This document shows positions 8,577-16,012 of a stretch of DNA of 64,000 nucleotides, piece by piece (the first letter of the stretch is position 1; every line of letters starts with the position of its first letter). A program made the translations under genes and the position numbers. The stretch lies in the NCBI GenBank assembly GCA_964502095.1, contig CAZCUF010000009.1:1-64000 (forward strand), in the 5' to 3' direction. This stretch comes from JACPVF01 sp964502095. Its GTDB lineage: Bacteria > Chloroflexota > Anaerolineae > Anaerolineales > Villigracilaceae. The notes below the pieces were generated by a model that searched no databases, had not been told where the DNA came from, and saw nothing but the letters and a program-made list of their open reading frames with translations.

Positions 8577-10620
8577 TATTTGCAGTCGGATAAATAGCCA
8601 TATCTGCCATGTAATAAGCATGATCGTAAGCGGTCTCTGCGCCGCCTTCACCGGGAATCGGTTCGACTTGTTCGTTGCCGTTCAAGTCAATGCCCTTCAG
8701 GATTTCATCAGAGAGCGAAACGGCCTGGCGGATCGATTGCTCCATTTTATTGTCGAAAGGCGAGGCGAGGATTTGTTCAAGCAGGTCTCTCAATTTTGGC
8801 GCCCAGCCCTCCAGATTTTGCGTGGAGATTTGCACGTGTCCGCCGTGCACTTTCATGTTGCCGGTGGCGTCCGGAGCCGAAGCCGCGTAACCGGCATGCG
8901 AGAAACTTCCCTCGATATACCCCACGCTGTCGCCATTCAACAGCATGCCGAAACCATCGCTTGGATCGGTAATCTGGCCGTCTTTATCCCAGTCTTTATG
9001 GTCGGCGCTCTGCCTGCCTACCAGCAGATTCAACATCGTCTCGGCATTCTTGCGAACATCGGCTTCGTTTCCTGCTTGATAGGCGGTCAGCATATTTTGA
9101 GCGGTCTTATCGAGTAATTGCGAGTCGTTCAACAATCCATCGACCAATCCAATTTTGCCGGGCGTGTTGCTGAAGGAAACCAGCAGATGCCGGACATGGA
9201 TCAATCCGCCGGGTGGAAGCGTCGCGGCGTATGCGACATTCTCCGACGGATTCGGATTCGAATCAGGTTTCGGCTCAATGGTGATTTCCATGCTGTCGTA
9301 TGCGGCCAGAAGGTTATTCCCCTGTGGATCGACAAAAGTCACGGTTCCTTTTCCGCTCGGGTCAACATTCAAGACGCCGAGACTGCGGCGTTGTTCGCCA
9401 TCCGCGCCAAGTAACCAGGCTTCATATTGCGTACCGTTGGCAGGCTGGGGCATGCTCAATGCAGTGACCGTGACCTTGTCCACCAGGGCGGCGCCATCCT
9501 GAAAGCGAAGCAGTCCCACAGGTTGACCGTCTGCAACCGCATTGACCTTGTTTGAATTGGCTTGATGATCCTCCGGTGAACCCGGAAGAATACGCGACAA
9601 GCCGAACGGTTTGAAAGCTAGCGCCATGCCGACAAGCAATAGAAAGACTGCTCCCAAATAGATCGGCAAACGGGATTGTGCCGCGCTCTTCGGCCGCGTA
9701 AGATGTTCGAATCTTTCGGAGCCGGAGCCGGCTGGCATGAGAGTGTCCGCTTCGCTTTGTTCCCGGATGGCCGCGTCGAAAGCCTGCGAAAGTTCAATGG
9801 GAGTTTGAAAACGGTCCTCGGGATTTTTCTCCAGGGCGCGGTCGATCACTTGTTGAAGTTTGTACGATAAACCTGCAATGGGCGGCGGCGGTTCGTTGAT
9901 ATGTTTCATCAGAACGCCGAGTGTTGAATCGGCTTCGAAGGGCACTTTATTGGCCAGCATTTCATAAAGCACGACCCCGAGCGAGTAAACATCGGCGCGC
10001 GCATCGGTGATTTCGCCGCGTGCTTGTTCCGGGCTCATATACGCAGGAGTGCCGGCGATTACGCCTGTGACGGTTTGACGGGGAGAGTTCAGGAAGCGCA
10101 CCAAACCGAAATCGGTCAGAACCGGCTGAACGTCCGCGGGAAGCGGTTTATCCTTCTCAACGGGAACGGAACGCGAAGTGAGTAGGATATTGCTGGGTTT
10201 GATGTCGCGATGAATAATGCCGGTTTCGTGCGCGTATTGCAGTGCATCGGCCAATTCGTCAATTAAAGTTTTGACCTGCAGTAATTCGAGCTTTTGATCT
10301 TTGCTGTGAAGTTCGCTTAAATAAGTTGCCAGCGAAACGCCCGGCACATATTCCATCACCAGATACGGATGACTGTTGATCGTGTCGAAATCGAGCACCT
10401 GCACGATGTTGGGATGACGCAGCATGGCTACCACGCGCGCCTCGCGTTGGAAGCGGTCGAGCAGGTCCGGGTCATCCTGAAATTGATTTTTCAGCAGTTT
10501 GACCGCCACCGGGCGCTTGAGGGTGGTATGCATGCCGAGATACACCTCAGCCATGCCGCCGCGGGCCAGCAGAAGGTCAATATGAACTTTCCCCAGGGTT
10601 TTGCCTATCCAGTCGGACAT
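8572..10620 (-). CDS. Transmembrane Ser/Thr protein kinase with RskA-like extracytoplasmic domain
   Basis: 682 residues. The N-terminal Hanks kinase domain (about 10-280) has the catalytic Lys in PVAVKLLK (41), HRDIKPSN (137-144), the metal-binding DFG at 170-172 and GTPAYMSPE (190-198), so it looks active. A membrane helix near 320-340 (LPIYLGAVFLLLVGMALAF) precedes an outside domain. Its first part (NGTQYEAWLLGADGEQRRSL and following) resembles the anti-sigma-K factor RskA C-terminal domain. Its last part has two loops that look like EF-hand calcium sites (DWDKDGQIT, DLNGNEQVE). There are no PASTA repeats. A -10 box (TACAAT) lies 10 bases before the ATG. The ligand and substrates are unknown. 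Confidence 0.92.
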   Translation of the reverse strand: MSDWIGKTLGKVHIDLLLARGGMAEVYLGMHTTLKRPVAVKLLKNQFQDDPDLLDRFQREARVVAMLRHPNIVQVLDFDTINSHPYLVMEYVPGVSLATYLSELHSKDQKLELLQVKTLIDELADALQYAHETGIIHRDIKPSNILLTSRSVPVEKDKPLPADVQPVLTDFGLVRFLNSPRQTVTGVIAGTPAYMSPEQARGEITDARADVYSLGVVLYEMLANKVPFEADSTLGVLMKHINEPPPPIAGLSYKLQQVIDRALEKNPEDRFQTPIELSQAFDAAIREQSEADTLMPAGSGSERFEHLTRPKSAAQSRLPIYLGAVFLLLVGMALAFKPFGLSRILPGSPEDHQANSNKVNAVADGQPVGLLRFQDGAALVDKVTVTALSMPQPANGTQYEAWLLGADGEQRRSLGVLNVDPSGKGTVTFVDPQGNNLLAAYDSMEITIEPKPDSNPNPSENVAYAATLPPGGLIHVRHLLVSFSNTPGKIGLVDGLLNDSQLLDKTAQNMLTAYQAGNEADVRKNAETMLNLLVGRQSADHKDWDKDGQITDPSDGFGMLLNGDSVGYIEGSFSHAGYAASAPDATGNMKVHGGHVQISTQNLEGWAPKLRDLLEQILASPFDNKMEQSIRQAVSLSDEILKGIDLNGNEQVEPIPGEGGAETAYDHAYYMADMAIYPTANK

Positions 10621-10630
10621 TTTAGAAAGA

Positions 10631-10636
10631 ATTGTA
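10631..10636 (-). promoter_or_regulatory. -10 element (TACAAT) of the kinase gene
   Basis: TACAAT on the minus strand ends 10 bases before the kinase ATG (10620). No good -35 and no ribosome site are seen, so the mRNA would have a leader of about three bases. Confidence 0.4.
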
Positions 10637-10741
10637 CACAGAAATAATAAGAATAAGCAGTGAATCGATGTGTTGGTTGGTTGTAAAATGAAGAACCCAT
10701 CTCACGAGTATAATATTCGGATCGAGGAGAGAAACTTGCAA

Positions 10742-11221
10742 ATGCCATACGAATCTGAACTGGGTACATTATTGCGCGTGCGCGGCCTGAAGCTGGCCCT
10801 GGCCGAATCCTGCACCGGCGGTTTGATCTCGGACCGTATTACAGACGTTCCGGGGTCGTCGGAATATTTCGTGGGCGGCGTGGTGGCTTATGCCTACGAA
10901 GCCAAAGTCGCTTTATTGGGCGTTTCGTGGGATACGCTCAAAGCGTACGGAGCGGTCAGCCGAGAAACCGTGCTGGAAATGGCGCGCGGCGCTCGAAAAG
11001 CCTTCAGCGCGGATTTGGCGATCAGCGTAAGCGGGATCGCCGGGCCGGGCGGCGGTCTGTCGGGCAAGCCGGTGGGCACAACCTGGATCGGCTTGTGCGC
11101 GGCGGAAGGCGAATGGGCGCGCAAGTTTGTGTGGGACGGCGACCGCCGCGCCAATAAGGAATATTCCGTGCAAGCCGCATTGAAATTCGCGCTGGATTAT
11201 TTACAGGGAACAGTTGAGTGA
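10742..11221 (+). CDS. CinA C-terminal domain protein (nicotinamide-nucleotide amidohydrolase)
   Basis: About 159 residues matching the stand-alone CinA C-terminal (PncC) domain: ALAESCTGGLISDRITDVPGSS near the start, YAYEAKVALLGV, and SVSGIAGPGGG. The family deamidates nicotinamide mononucleotide to nicotinate mononucleotide, salvaging pyridine nucleotides. The frame is open from 10670, but a TATAAT at 10709-10714 and GAGGAGAG at about 10725 favour a start at the ATG at 10742 (or TTG 10736). The N-terminal molybdopterin-like domain of full CinA is absent. It overlaps the next gene (GTG 11218), so they form an operon. Confidence 0.9.
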   Translation: MPYESELGTLLRVRGLKLALAESCTGGLISDRITDVPGSSEYFVGGVVAYAYEAKVALLGVSWDTLKAYGAVSRETVLEMARGARKAFSADLAISVSGIAGPGGGLSGKPVGTTWIGLCAAEGEWARKFVWDGDRRANKEYSVQAALKFALDYLQGTVE

Positions 11222-11898
11222 AGATTCTGGTCATCATCTCGGCCGGCGCCGAATGGCGCGCTGTGAAGGAACTTTTCCCGGTTTTACAGCCTCAAAAATC
11301 CCCTTTCGGCGAATTTGCCGATTTCGAGCTCAATGCCCGGCACATGACGCTTTTTCACGGCGGCTGGGGCAAAGTATCCGCGGCGGCCAGCGCGCAATAC
11401 GCAATCGACCATTTCCTGCCCGACCTATTGATCAATCTCGGAACGTGCGGCGGATTTTCAGGCCGAATCCAAACCGGGACGATTATCCTCGTCGAGCGGA
11501 CTCTGATCTATGACATCCTCGAGCAAATGGGCGACGGCGAGGCGGCTATCGATCATTACGCTTCATCCCTCGACTTGAACTGGCTCCCGTCAAACCTGCC
11601 TCATCCTGTCTCGCGCGGACTGCTCGTCTCCGCCGACCGCGACATTGTCCCCGACGATATCCCAATGTTGATCGAGAAATACAATGCGGTTGCCGCAGAT
11701 TGGGAATCGGGTGCAATTGCCTGGGTGGCGCGCCGTAACGGGATACGTTGCCTCATCTTGCGCGGCGTCAGCGATTTGGTCGGCGGCGGCGGAGGGGAAG
11801 CTTACGGTAATTTGGGGCTATTTCATCAGCGCACAAAGACTGTGATGAAGAATCTCTTCGATCAATTGCCTGGTTGGCTGGACAGCATAAAAATTTAA
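11218..11898 (+). CDS. Nucleoside phosphorylase superfamily protein (MTA/SAH nucleosidase-like)
   Basis: 226 residues starting at a GTG that overlaps the upstream stop. The fold signature is present: HGGWGKVSAAASAQYAIDHF, LINLGTCGGFSG, the substrate-site Glu in AADWESGAIAWVARRNG and the catalytic Asp in RGVSDLVGGG. The family cleaves N-glycosidic bonds of methylthioadenosine, adenosylhomocysteine or nucleosides. The substrate cannot be fixed from sequence; futalosine or AMP hydrolases are alternatives. Its overlap with the CinA-like gene suggests a shared role in nucleotide salvage. Confidence 0.85.
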   Translation: MKILVIISAGAEWRAVKELFPVLQPQKSPFGEFADFELNARHMTLFHGGWGKVSAAASAQYAIDHFLPDLLINLGTCGGFSGRIQTGTIILVERTLIYDILEQMGDGEAAIDHYASSLDLNWLPSNLPHPVSRGLLVSADRDIVPDDIPMLIEKYNAVAADWESGAIAWVARRNGIRCLILRGVSDLVGGGGGEAYGNLGLFHQRTKTVMKNLFDQLPGWLDSIKI

Positions 11899-11919
11899 CT
11901 TGTTGATTCCAATGATTCG

Positions 11920-12480
11920 TTACGGCTTTTGCACGCAAATGCCAAGCGTTGAATTAACATTGTTGAATAAGCGATAACGCGTTTGCACCATCACTACATA
12001 TTCATTGGGGGCGATGGTCTGGTAGTCGTCATAACGGTTTCGGAAATATCCGTATGTGATGCTGGCGAGGGCGTTCCAACCGGCGGCATCGTAAGTCAGC
12101 CAGTCACTGCGCATCACGCCGCTTGTGGCGGCGATCACCTTTCCGCGTTCGTTGCGCATGGGAATACTTCCATCGGCGATGGTAATTTTATACGTCATGT
12201 GCTCATGCTGGATTGGCCAGACGCACATGCCGCCAAAACGGACACGGCAGCGCGCGTAGGAAGTGCTTTTCCAAGCTGTCACGGTTTCGTTCGGTGAAAC
12301 GTAGCAAGTATCGGCGGGCTGACTCGAATTGAACGGAAAACCGATCAATTGGTCCCGCGCGGGCGCGCCGGTGACGATCGATTCAATCTGCGGAAAAAAG
12401 ATCAGCGGCAGGATCAGGGTCAGGATTGCCGCGGCTAACAGCATGCTTTTCAGTTTTGGGTTGTTTTCATGTTTCTTCAT
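11920..12480 (-). CDS. Hypothetical exported or membrane-anchored protein
   Basis: 186 residues, not recognised. An N-terminal hydrophobic segment (about 11-30, SMLLAAAILTLILPLIFFPQ) after a basic start looks like a signal anchor. The remainder is extracytoplasmic-looking, with cysteines at DTCYV, ARCRV, GMCVW and GICVQ that could form disulfides. It is convergent with the nucleoside phosphorylase-like gene, with no terminator between them. Function is unknown. Confidence 0.7.
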   Translation of the reverse strand: MKKHENNPKLKSMLLAAAILTLILPLIFFPQIESIVTGAPARDQLIGFPFNSSQPADTCYVSPNETVTAWKSTSYARCRVRFGGMCVWPIQHEHMTYKITIADGSIPMRNERGKVIAATSGVMRSDWLTYDAAGWNALASITYGYFRNRYDDYQTIAPNEYVVMVQTRYRLFNNVNSTLGICVQKP

Positions 12481-12632
12481 AAGGTCGCGCTTATATGTAT
12501 CATTTTTCGATTAATTCAAGGTGAATGACCTGGTCCCGGTTTCCCAAATGGACTTGCCCGTGATTTTAACTTCTTCTTCGGCTGAATCAGCCTTCAATCG
12601 CCTGACAATGATTCGGCGCGGAAGTTCTGCCG

Positions 12633-12638
12633 TATAAT
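12633..12638 (+). promoter_or_regulatory. -10 element (TATAAT) of the second M24 gene
   Basis: A perfect TATAAT 42 bases before the ATG at 12681. No convincing -35 is seen. GGTGGAG at 12668-12674 serves as ribosome site. Confidence 0.5.
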
Positions 12639-12680
12639 TTGTTCATTGCAGAAGCATATATTATCAAGGTGGAGCGTATC

Positions 12681-13871
12681 ATGTCCCTCATGCAGGAAAA
12701 AGCGAATCAGGCAATTGACATTTTGAAGGAACAGGACGTGGATGTATGGCTGACCTTCGTGCGCGAGACAAGCGGCGTGCGCGATCCCGCACTGAACCTG
12801 CTGATCGGCGCGGGCGACCTGACCTGGCCCTCGGCATTGATTCTAACGCGCAAAGGCGAAAAGATCGCCATTATTGGAAATCTCGAAAAGGAGGCCGTTG
12901 GCAGGCTCGGTGTTTTCACTGAAATTTACGGATACGATAAATCGGCGCGTGAATTAATTAGTGAAACCGTCAGCCGCCTCGCGCCGCGCGTCGTTGCGGT
13001 GAACACCTCCCGAAACAATGTCCATGCAGACGGCCTGACTCACGCCATGTATGAACTGCTGAAAGAATATCTGACCGATACGCCGTACGCGCAGAGACTT
13101 GTCAGCGCCGAGCCGGTCATCAATTCTCTGCGCGGGCGAAAGACTCCCACTGAGCAGGCGCGTATCCGCCGCGCGGTGGAGATCACGGATGAGATCTTCC
13201 AAAAAACATTTGCCGCCATCAAAGTCGGCATGACCGAGATACAGATCGCCGAATTCATGCACGGATTGATGAAAGAGTACGGCGTGGATTTTGCCTGGCC
13301 GAGCGAAAGCAACCCGGCGGTCAATTCGGGCCCCGACTCGCCGGTGGGACACAACGGCCCAACCGACATCAAAGTGGAGCGCGGGCACCTTATCCATTTC
13401 GATTTCGGCGTTAAGTTCGAAGATTATTGCTCGGACATGCAACGCGTGGCGTATGTGTTGCGCGAGGGCGAGAAGCAGGCGCCGCAAGAAGTTCAGCGCG
13501 GCTTCGACGTGATCCGCAAGGCTATCGAAGAAGCCCGCGCCGCGATGAAAGTCGGCGTGACCGGCAATACGATGGATGTGATCGCGCGGCGCGTCGTCAC
13601 TGAAGCGGGCTATCCAGAATTCAACTATGGCCTCGGCCACCAGCTTGGACGTGTGGCGCACGACGGCGGCGCCTTGCTCGGCCCGCTGTGGGATAAGTAT
13701 GGCGATTCGCCGAATCTCAAATTGGAGATCGGGCAGGTCTTTACCATTGAGCCGGGATTGGCTGTGCCGGGTTACGGCTATATGGGCCTGGAGGAGGATG
13801 TACTGATGACGGAAAACGGCGCGCAATATTTCTGCGAACCGCAGAAGGAAATTGTGCTGTTAAAGGGATAG
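12681..13871 (+). CDS. M24-family metallopeptidase (second copy, Xaa-Pro peptidase-like)
   Basis: About 396 residues. The start at 12681 is chosen for the GGTGGAG just upstream; the frame opens 14 codons earlier without a ribosome site. It has the creatinase-like N-domain and the M24 catalytic domain: two Asp in HFDFGVKFEDYCSDMQRV, His in YGLGHQLGRVAHDGG and Glu residues in TIEPGLAVPG and GLEEDVLM, giving the usual dinuclear metal site. It is clearly divergent from the M24 protein at 95-1348, so the two probably differ in substrate. No signal peptide. Confidence 0.93.
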   Translation: MSLMQEKANQAIDILKEQDVDVWLTFVRETSGVRDPALNLLIGAGDLTWPSALILTRKGEKIAIIGNLEKEAVGRLGVFTEIYGYDKSARELISETVSRLAPRVVAVNTSRNNVHADGLTHAMYELLKEYLTDTPYAQRLVSAEPVINSLRGRKTPTEQARIRRAVEITDEIFQKTFAAIKVGMTEIQIAEFMHGLMKEYGVDFAWPSESNPAVNSGPDSPVGHNGPTDIKVERGHLIHFDFGVKFEDYCSDMQRVAYVLREGEKQAPQEVQRGFDVIRKAIEEARAAMKVGVTGNTMDVIARRVVTEAGYPEFNYGLGHQLGRVAHDGGALLGPLWDKYGDSPNLKLEIGQVFTIEPGLAVPGYGYMGLEEDVLMTENGAQYFCEPQKEIVLLKG

Positions 13872-13891
13872 GTCGAAAAGTTTGAAAACTG

Positions 13892-13926
13892 AAAACTCGG
13901 TTGTCATTGAGACAACCGAGTTTTTT
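13892..13926. terminator. Bidirectional intrinsic terminator between M24 peptidase and metG
   Basis: A perfect 14-base stem, 13892-13905 with 13911-13924, 5-base loop ATTGA, with T-runs on both strands. It ends two convergent genes. Confidence 0.93.
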
Positions 13927-13927
13927 C

Positions 13928-15715
13928 TTACTTTCCTAATCGCGCCCGTTCTTCCTCCGCCACGCTTTCTTCCAACTTCTTGAACAATGGGCTGGGCTGA
14001 TTCAACTTCTGCCCGGGCTTTAACTCGCTTGGCTTCCAGTGGACGTTATCCACGTCGCGATAACGCAGGACCGTATGCGTGCCGAGTGAGTCGGTCACAT
14101 CTTCGGTATATTGCTCGCCGAAGAGCGGAGTCTCATAGCCGAAGAAGCCATGCAATCTCTCGGAGGTGAATGGCAGGAAGGGCGAGAAGATAATCTTAAG
14201 TGAGTCGATGGCTTTGAGTGCGGTGAAGATGGTCAATGCGGCGGAGGCTTTGTCCGTTTTGATGGCCGACCACGGCGCGTTGACATCCAGATATTGGTTG
14301 ACTGTTGTGGCAAGTTTCATCGCTTCGCTCAATGCCAAGCGCAGGTGCACAGCTTCGAGTTCCGCGCCGACTATGCCGAATCCGTCTTCGATGGCGGCCA
14401 GCAGGTCCAGGTCCGTGCCGCGAAGCGTGGACACGTCCACATCGGGCACGCGCCCATCCCAATTCTTGTAACAGAACGACAGCACGCGATTGGCCAGATT
14501 CCCCCACGTGGCCACCAGTTCATTGTTGTTGCGCGCCACGAACTCATCCCAATCCCAGTCGCTGTCTTTGTTCTCGGGCATGTTGACCGTCAGATAATAA
14601 CGCAGTGCATCGGGATCGTAACGCGTCAACGCATCGAGTCCCCACACAGCCCAATTGCGCGAGCCGCTGATTTTTTGCCGCTCGAGATTCATGAACTGAT
14701 TGGCGGGCACATCGTATGGAAGTGTGAGCGGTTGCGTGTCGTTTGCGAAGATCTCCAAAAATTTACTTCCAACTCCCATCAACTCGGCGGGCCACAGCGA
14801 CGTGTGGAAGAAGATATTGTCCTTGCCGATGAAATGGAATTGCTTCGCCTTGGGGTTGACCCACCACTCGCGCCACGCCTCTTTTCGACCCGATAATTGG
14901 CTCCATTCAATCGGCGCAGAGAGATAGCCGATGACGGCCTCGAACCAAACGTAAATACGTTTGCCGGCTTCGGTCCAGCCCGCGACCGGGACGGGAACGC
15001 CCCAATCGAGGTCGCGCGTGATGGCGCGCGGCTTGAGTCCCTCGGATTCGATCTTGCCGAGCGATTCGCCGATGACCGTATCGCGCATGTGCGGGATGCG
15101 TTCCTGCAAAAACTTTTTAACATCCGGTTCGAGTTTGGAAAGATCGAGATAGAAGTGCTCGGTCTCACGCAGTTCGAGCGCGCCGCCTTCCTTCGAACGC
15201 GGATTGATCAGCTTCTCCGGTTCGAGTACGTTGCCGCAGTTGTCGCATTGATCGGAGCGCGCGTTTTCATATCCGCAAATGTAACAGGTTCCTTCCACGT
15301 AGCGATCCGGCAGGAACTTATTGGTGGAAGGCGAAAACCACTGCATGGAGTTCTGTGTGAACATGAACCCGTTTTGCTGAAGCGCGAGGAACATATCCTG
15401 CGAAACCGTGAAATGATTCTCGGTATGCGTGGTTGTGTATAAGTCGTACGTGATGCCGTAGCCTTTGAAGATTTTCAGGAAGGAATCGTGAAAGCGCTTA
15501 TAGACTTCCTCGACCGGTCTGCCCTCCTGATCGGCGCGGATTGTGACGGGCGTGCCGTGCGCATCCGTGCCGCTGACCATCAGCACTTTGTTTCCCTTGA
15601 GACGGTGATAACGCGCGGCGATATCGCCGGGCAAATGCGAGCCGGTGATATTGCCAACGTGGATTTCAGCGTTGGCGTAGGGCCAGGCGATCGCAATTAA
15701 AATATTTTCGGGCAT
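13928..15715 (-). CDS. metG: Methionyl-tRNA synthetase
   Basis: Charges tRNA-Met. About 595 residues. The class I signature is AWPYANAEIHVGN near the N-terminus, a zinc-knuckle insertion has CYICGYENARSDQCDNCGN, and the second signature is QKISGSRNW. This second motif departs from KMSKS/KFSKS: the second lysine is Gly. WFEAVIGYLSA and FIGKDNIFFHTSLWPAELMG match the MetRS core. There is no C-terminal tRNA-binding domain (EMAP-like). I start at the ATG at 15715, preceded by GGAGATACGA. The region 15819-16000 upstream looks like an attenuator with a Met-rich leader peptide. Confidence 0.95.
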   Translation of the reverse strand: MPENILIAIAWPYANAEIHVGNITGSHLPGDIAARYHRLKGNKVLMVSGTDAHGTPVTIRADQEGRPVEEVYKRFHDSFLKIFKGYGITYDLYTTTHTENHFTVSQDMFLALQQNGFMFTQNSMQWFSPSTNKFLPDRYVEGTCYICGYENARSDQCDNCGNVLEPEKLINPRSKEGGALELRETEHFYLDLSKLEPDVKKFLQERIPHMRDTVIGESLGKIESEGLKPRAITRDLDWGVPVPVAGWTEAGKRIYVWFEAVIGYLSAPIEWSQLSGRKEAWREWWVNPKAKQFHFIGKDNIFFHTSLWPAELMGVGSKFLEIFANDTQPLTLPYDVPANQFMNLERQKISGSRNWAVWGLDALTRYDPDALRYYLTVNMPENKDSDWDWDEFVARNNNELVATWGNLANRVLSFCYKNWDGRVPDVDVSTLRGTDLDLLAAIEDGFGIVGAELEAVHLRLALSEAMKLATTVNQYLDVNAPWSAIKTDKASAALTIFTALKAIDSLKIIFSPFLPFTSERLHGFFGYETPLFGEQYTEDVTDSLGTHTVLRYRDVDNVHWKPSELKPGQKLNQPSPLFKKLEESVAEEERARLGK

Positions 15716-15818
15716 TCGTATCTCCATTATTGTTTTCAACGTAAAGGGCTTGCAGGCCTGCCAGGGACCGAAAAATGAGTCTCGTGCTATTTATATCCTT
15801 CGCGGCGGGGTTAATCAA

Positions 15819-15850
15819 ACAAAAAGGCTGTCCGCGTGACTGGACAGCCT
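15819..15850 (-). terminator. Intrinsic terminator in the metG leader
   Basis: AGGCTGTCC (15850-15842), 8-base loop, GGACAGCCT (15833-15825), then TTTTTG on the minus strand. It lies about 100 bases before metG and after the sigma factor gene. It could end that gene's transcript, but the promoter after the sigma gene stop means it also lies inside the metG leader. Confidence 0.85.
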
Positions 15851-15870
15851 GATGACTCGGAAATCTTACG

Positions 15871-15963
15871 CTAACGCGTATCCTCCATCACTGTCCAGAC
15901 GCGGCGAGACATCAACATAGGCATGTCCATCAGCGGGCAGGTGAGGGGGGAATAAGCGTTCAT
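15871..15963 (-). CDS. Methionine-rich leader peptide of metG (30 residues)
   Basis: A 30-codon frame ending in TAG. Met is at positions 1, 12, 14, 16, 18 and 26, with the core LMDMPMLMSRR holding four Met codons in seven residues. The ATG is 8 bases after the TACAAT box, so it would be the first or near-first codon of the transcript, read as a leaderless message; there is no Shine-Dalgarno. Codons 22-25 contain the segment that can pair with the terminator arm. A purely random frame of this length is possible; the Met clustering before a methionyl-tRNA synthetase gene is what argues for function. Confidence 0.6.
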   Translation of the reverse strand: MNAYSPLTCPLMDMPMLMSRRVWTVMEDTR

Positions 15964-15971
15964 TGACCGAT

Positions 15972-16000
15972 ATTGTAGGTGGCGGCTGGAGGTTTGTCAA
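15972..16000 (-). promoter_or_regulatory. Strong sigma70-type promoter of the metG leader
   Basis: TTGACA (16000-15995), spacer of exactly 17, TACAAT (15977-15972) on the minus strand, starting 13 bases after the sigma factor stop codon. It is one of the best consensus matches in the window. Confidence 0.8.
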
Positions 16001-16012
16001 TAGCCGGATTTG

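Larger units (their letters stand above)
15819..16000 (-). promoter_or_regulatory. Putative metG transcription attenuator (leader peptide type)
   Basis: Minus-strand order: promoter (16000-15972), 30-codon Met-rich frame (15963-15871), intrinsic terminator (15850-15819), then metG at 15715. An 8-base segment CTGGACAG inside the leader frame (15898-15891, codons 22-25) is exactly complementary to CTGTCCAG (15847-15840), the 3' part of the left terminator arm plus two loop bases. Pairing of these would prevent the terminator. A 5-base hairpin, CGCGT (15903-15899) with ACGCG (15879-15875), encloses the same segment. Stalling at Met codons 12-18 would leave CTGGACAG free and allow read-through into metG. 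The parts are seen; the mechanism is inferred by analogy with leader-peptide attenuators such as pheM-pheST. Confidence 0.7.

Noticed and set aside
13928..15715. T-box riboswitch for metG
   Set aside because: The leader lacks a recognisable T-box consensus (such as GGTGG) or stem I, and is too short; the Met-rich frame is the better explanation.
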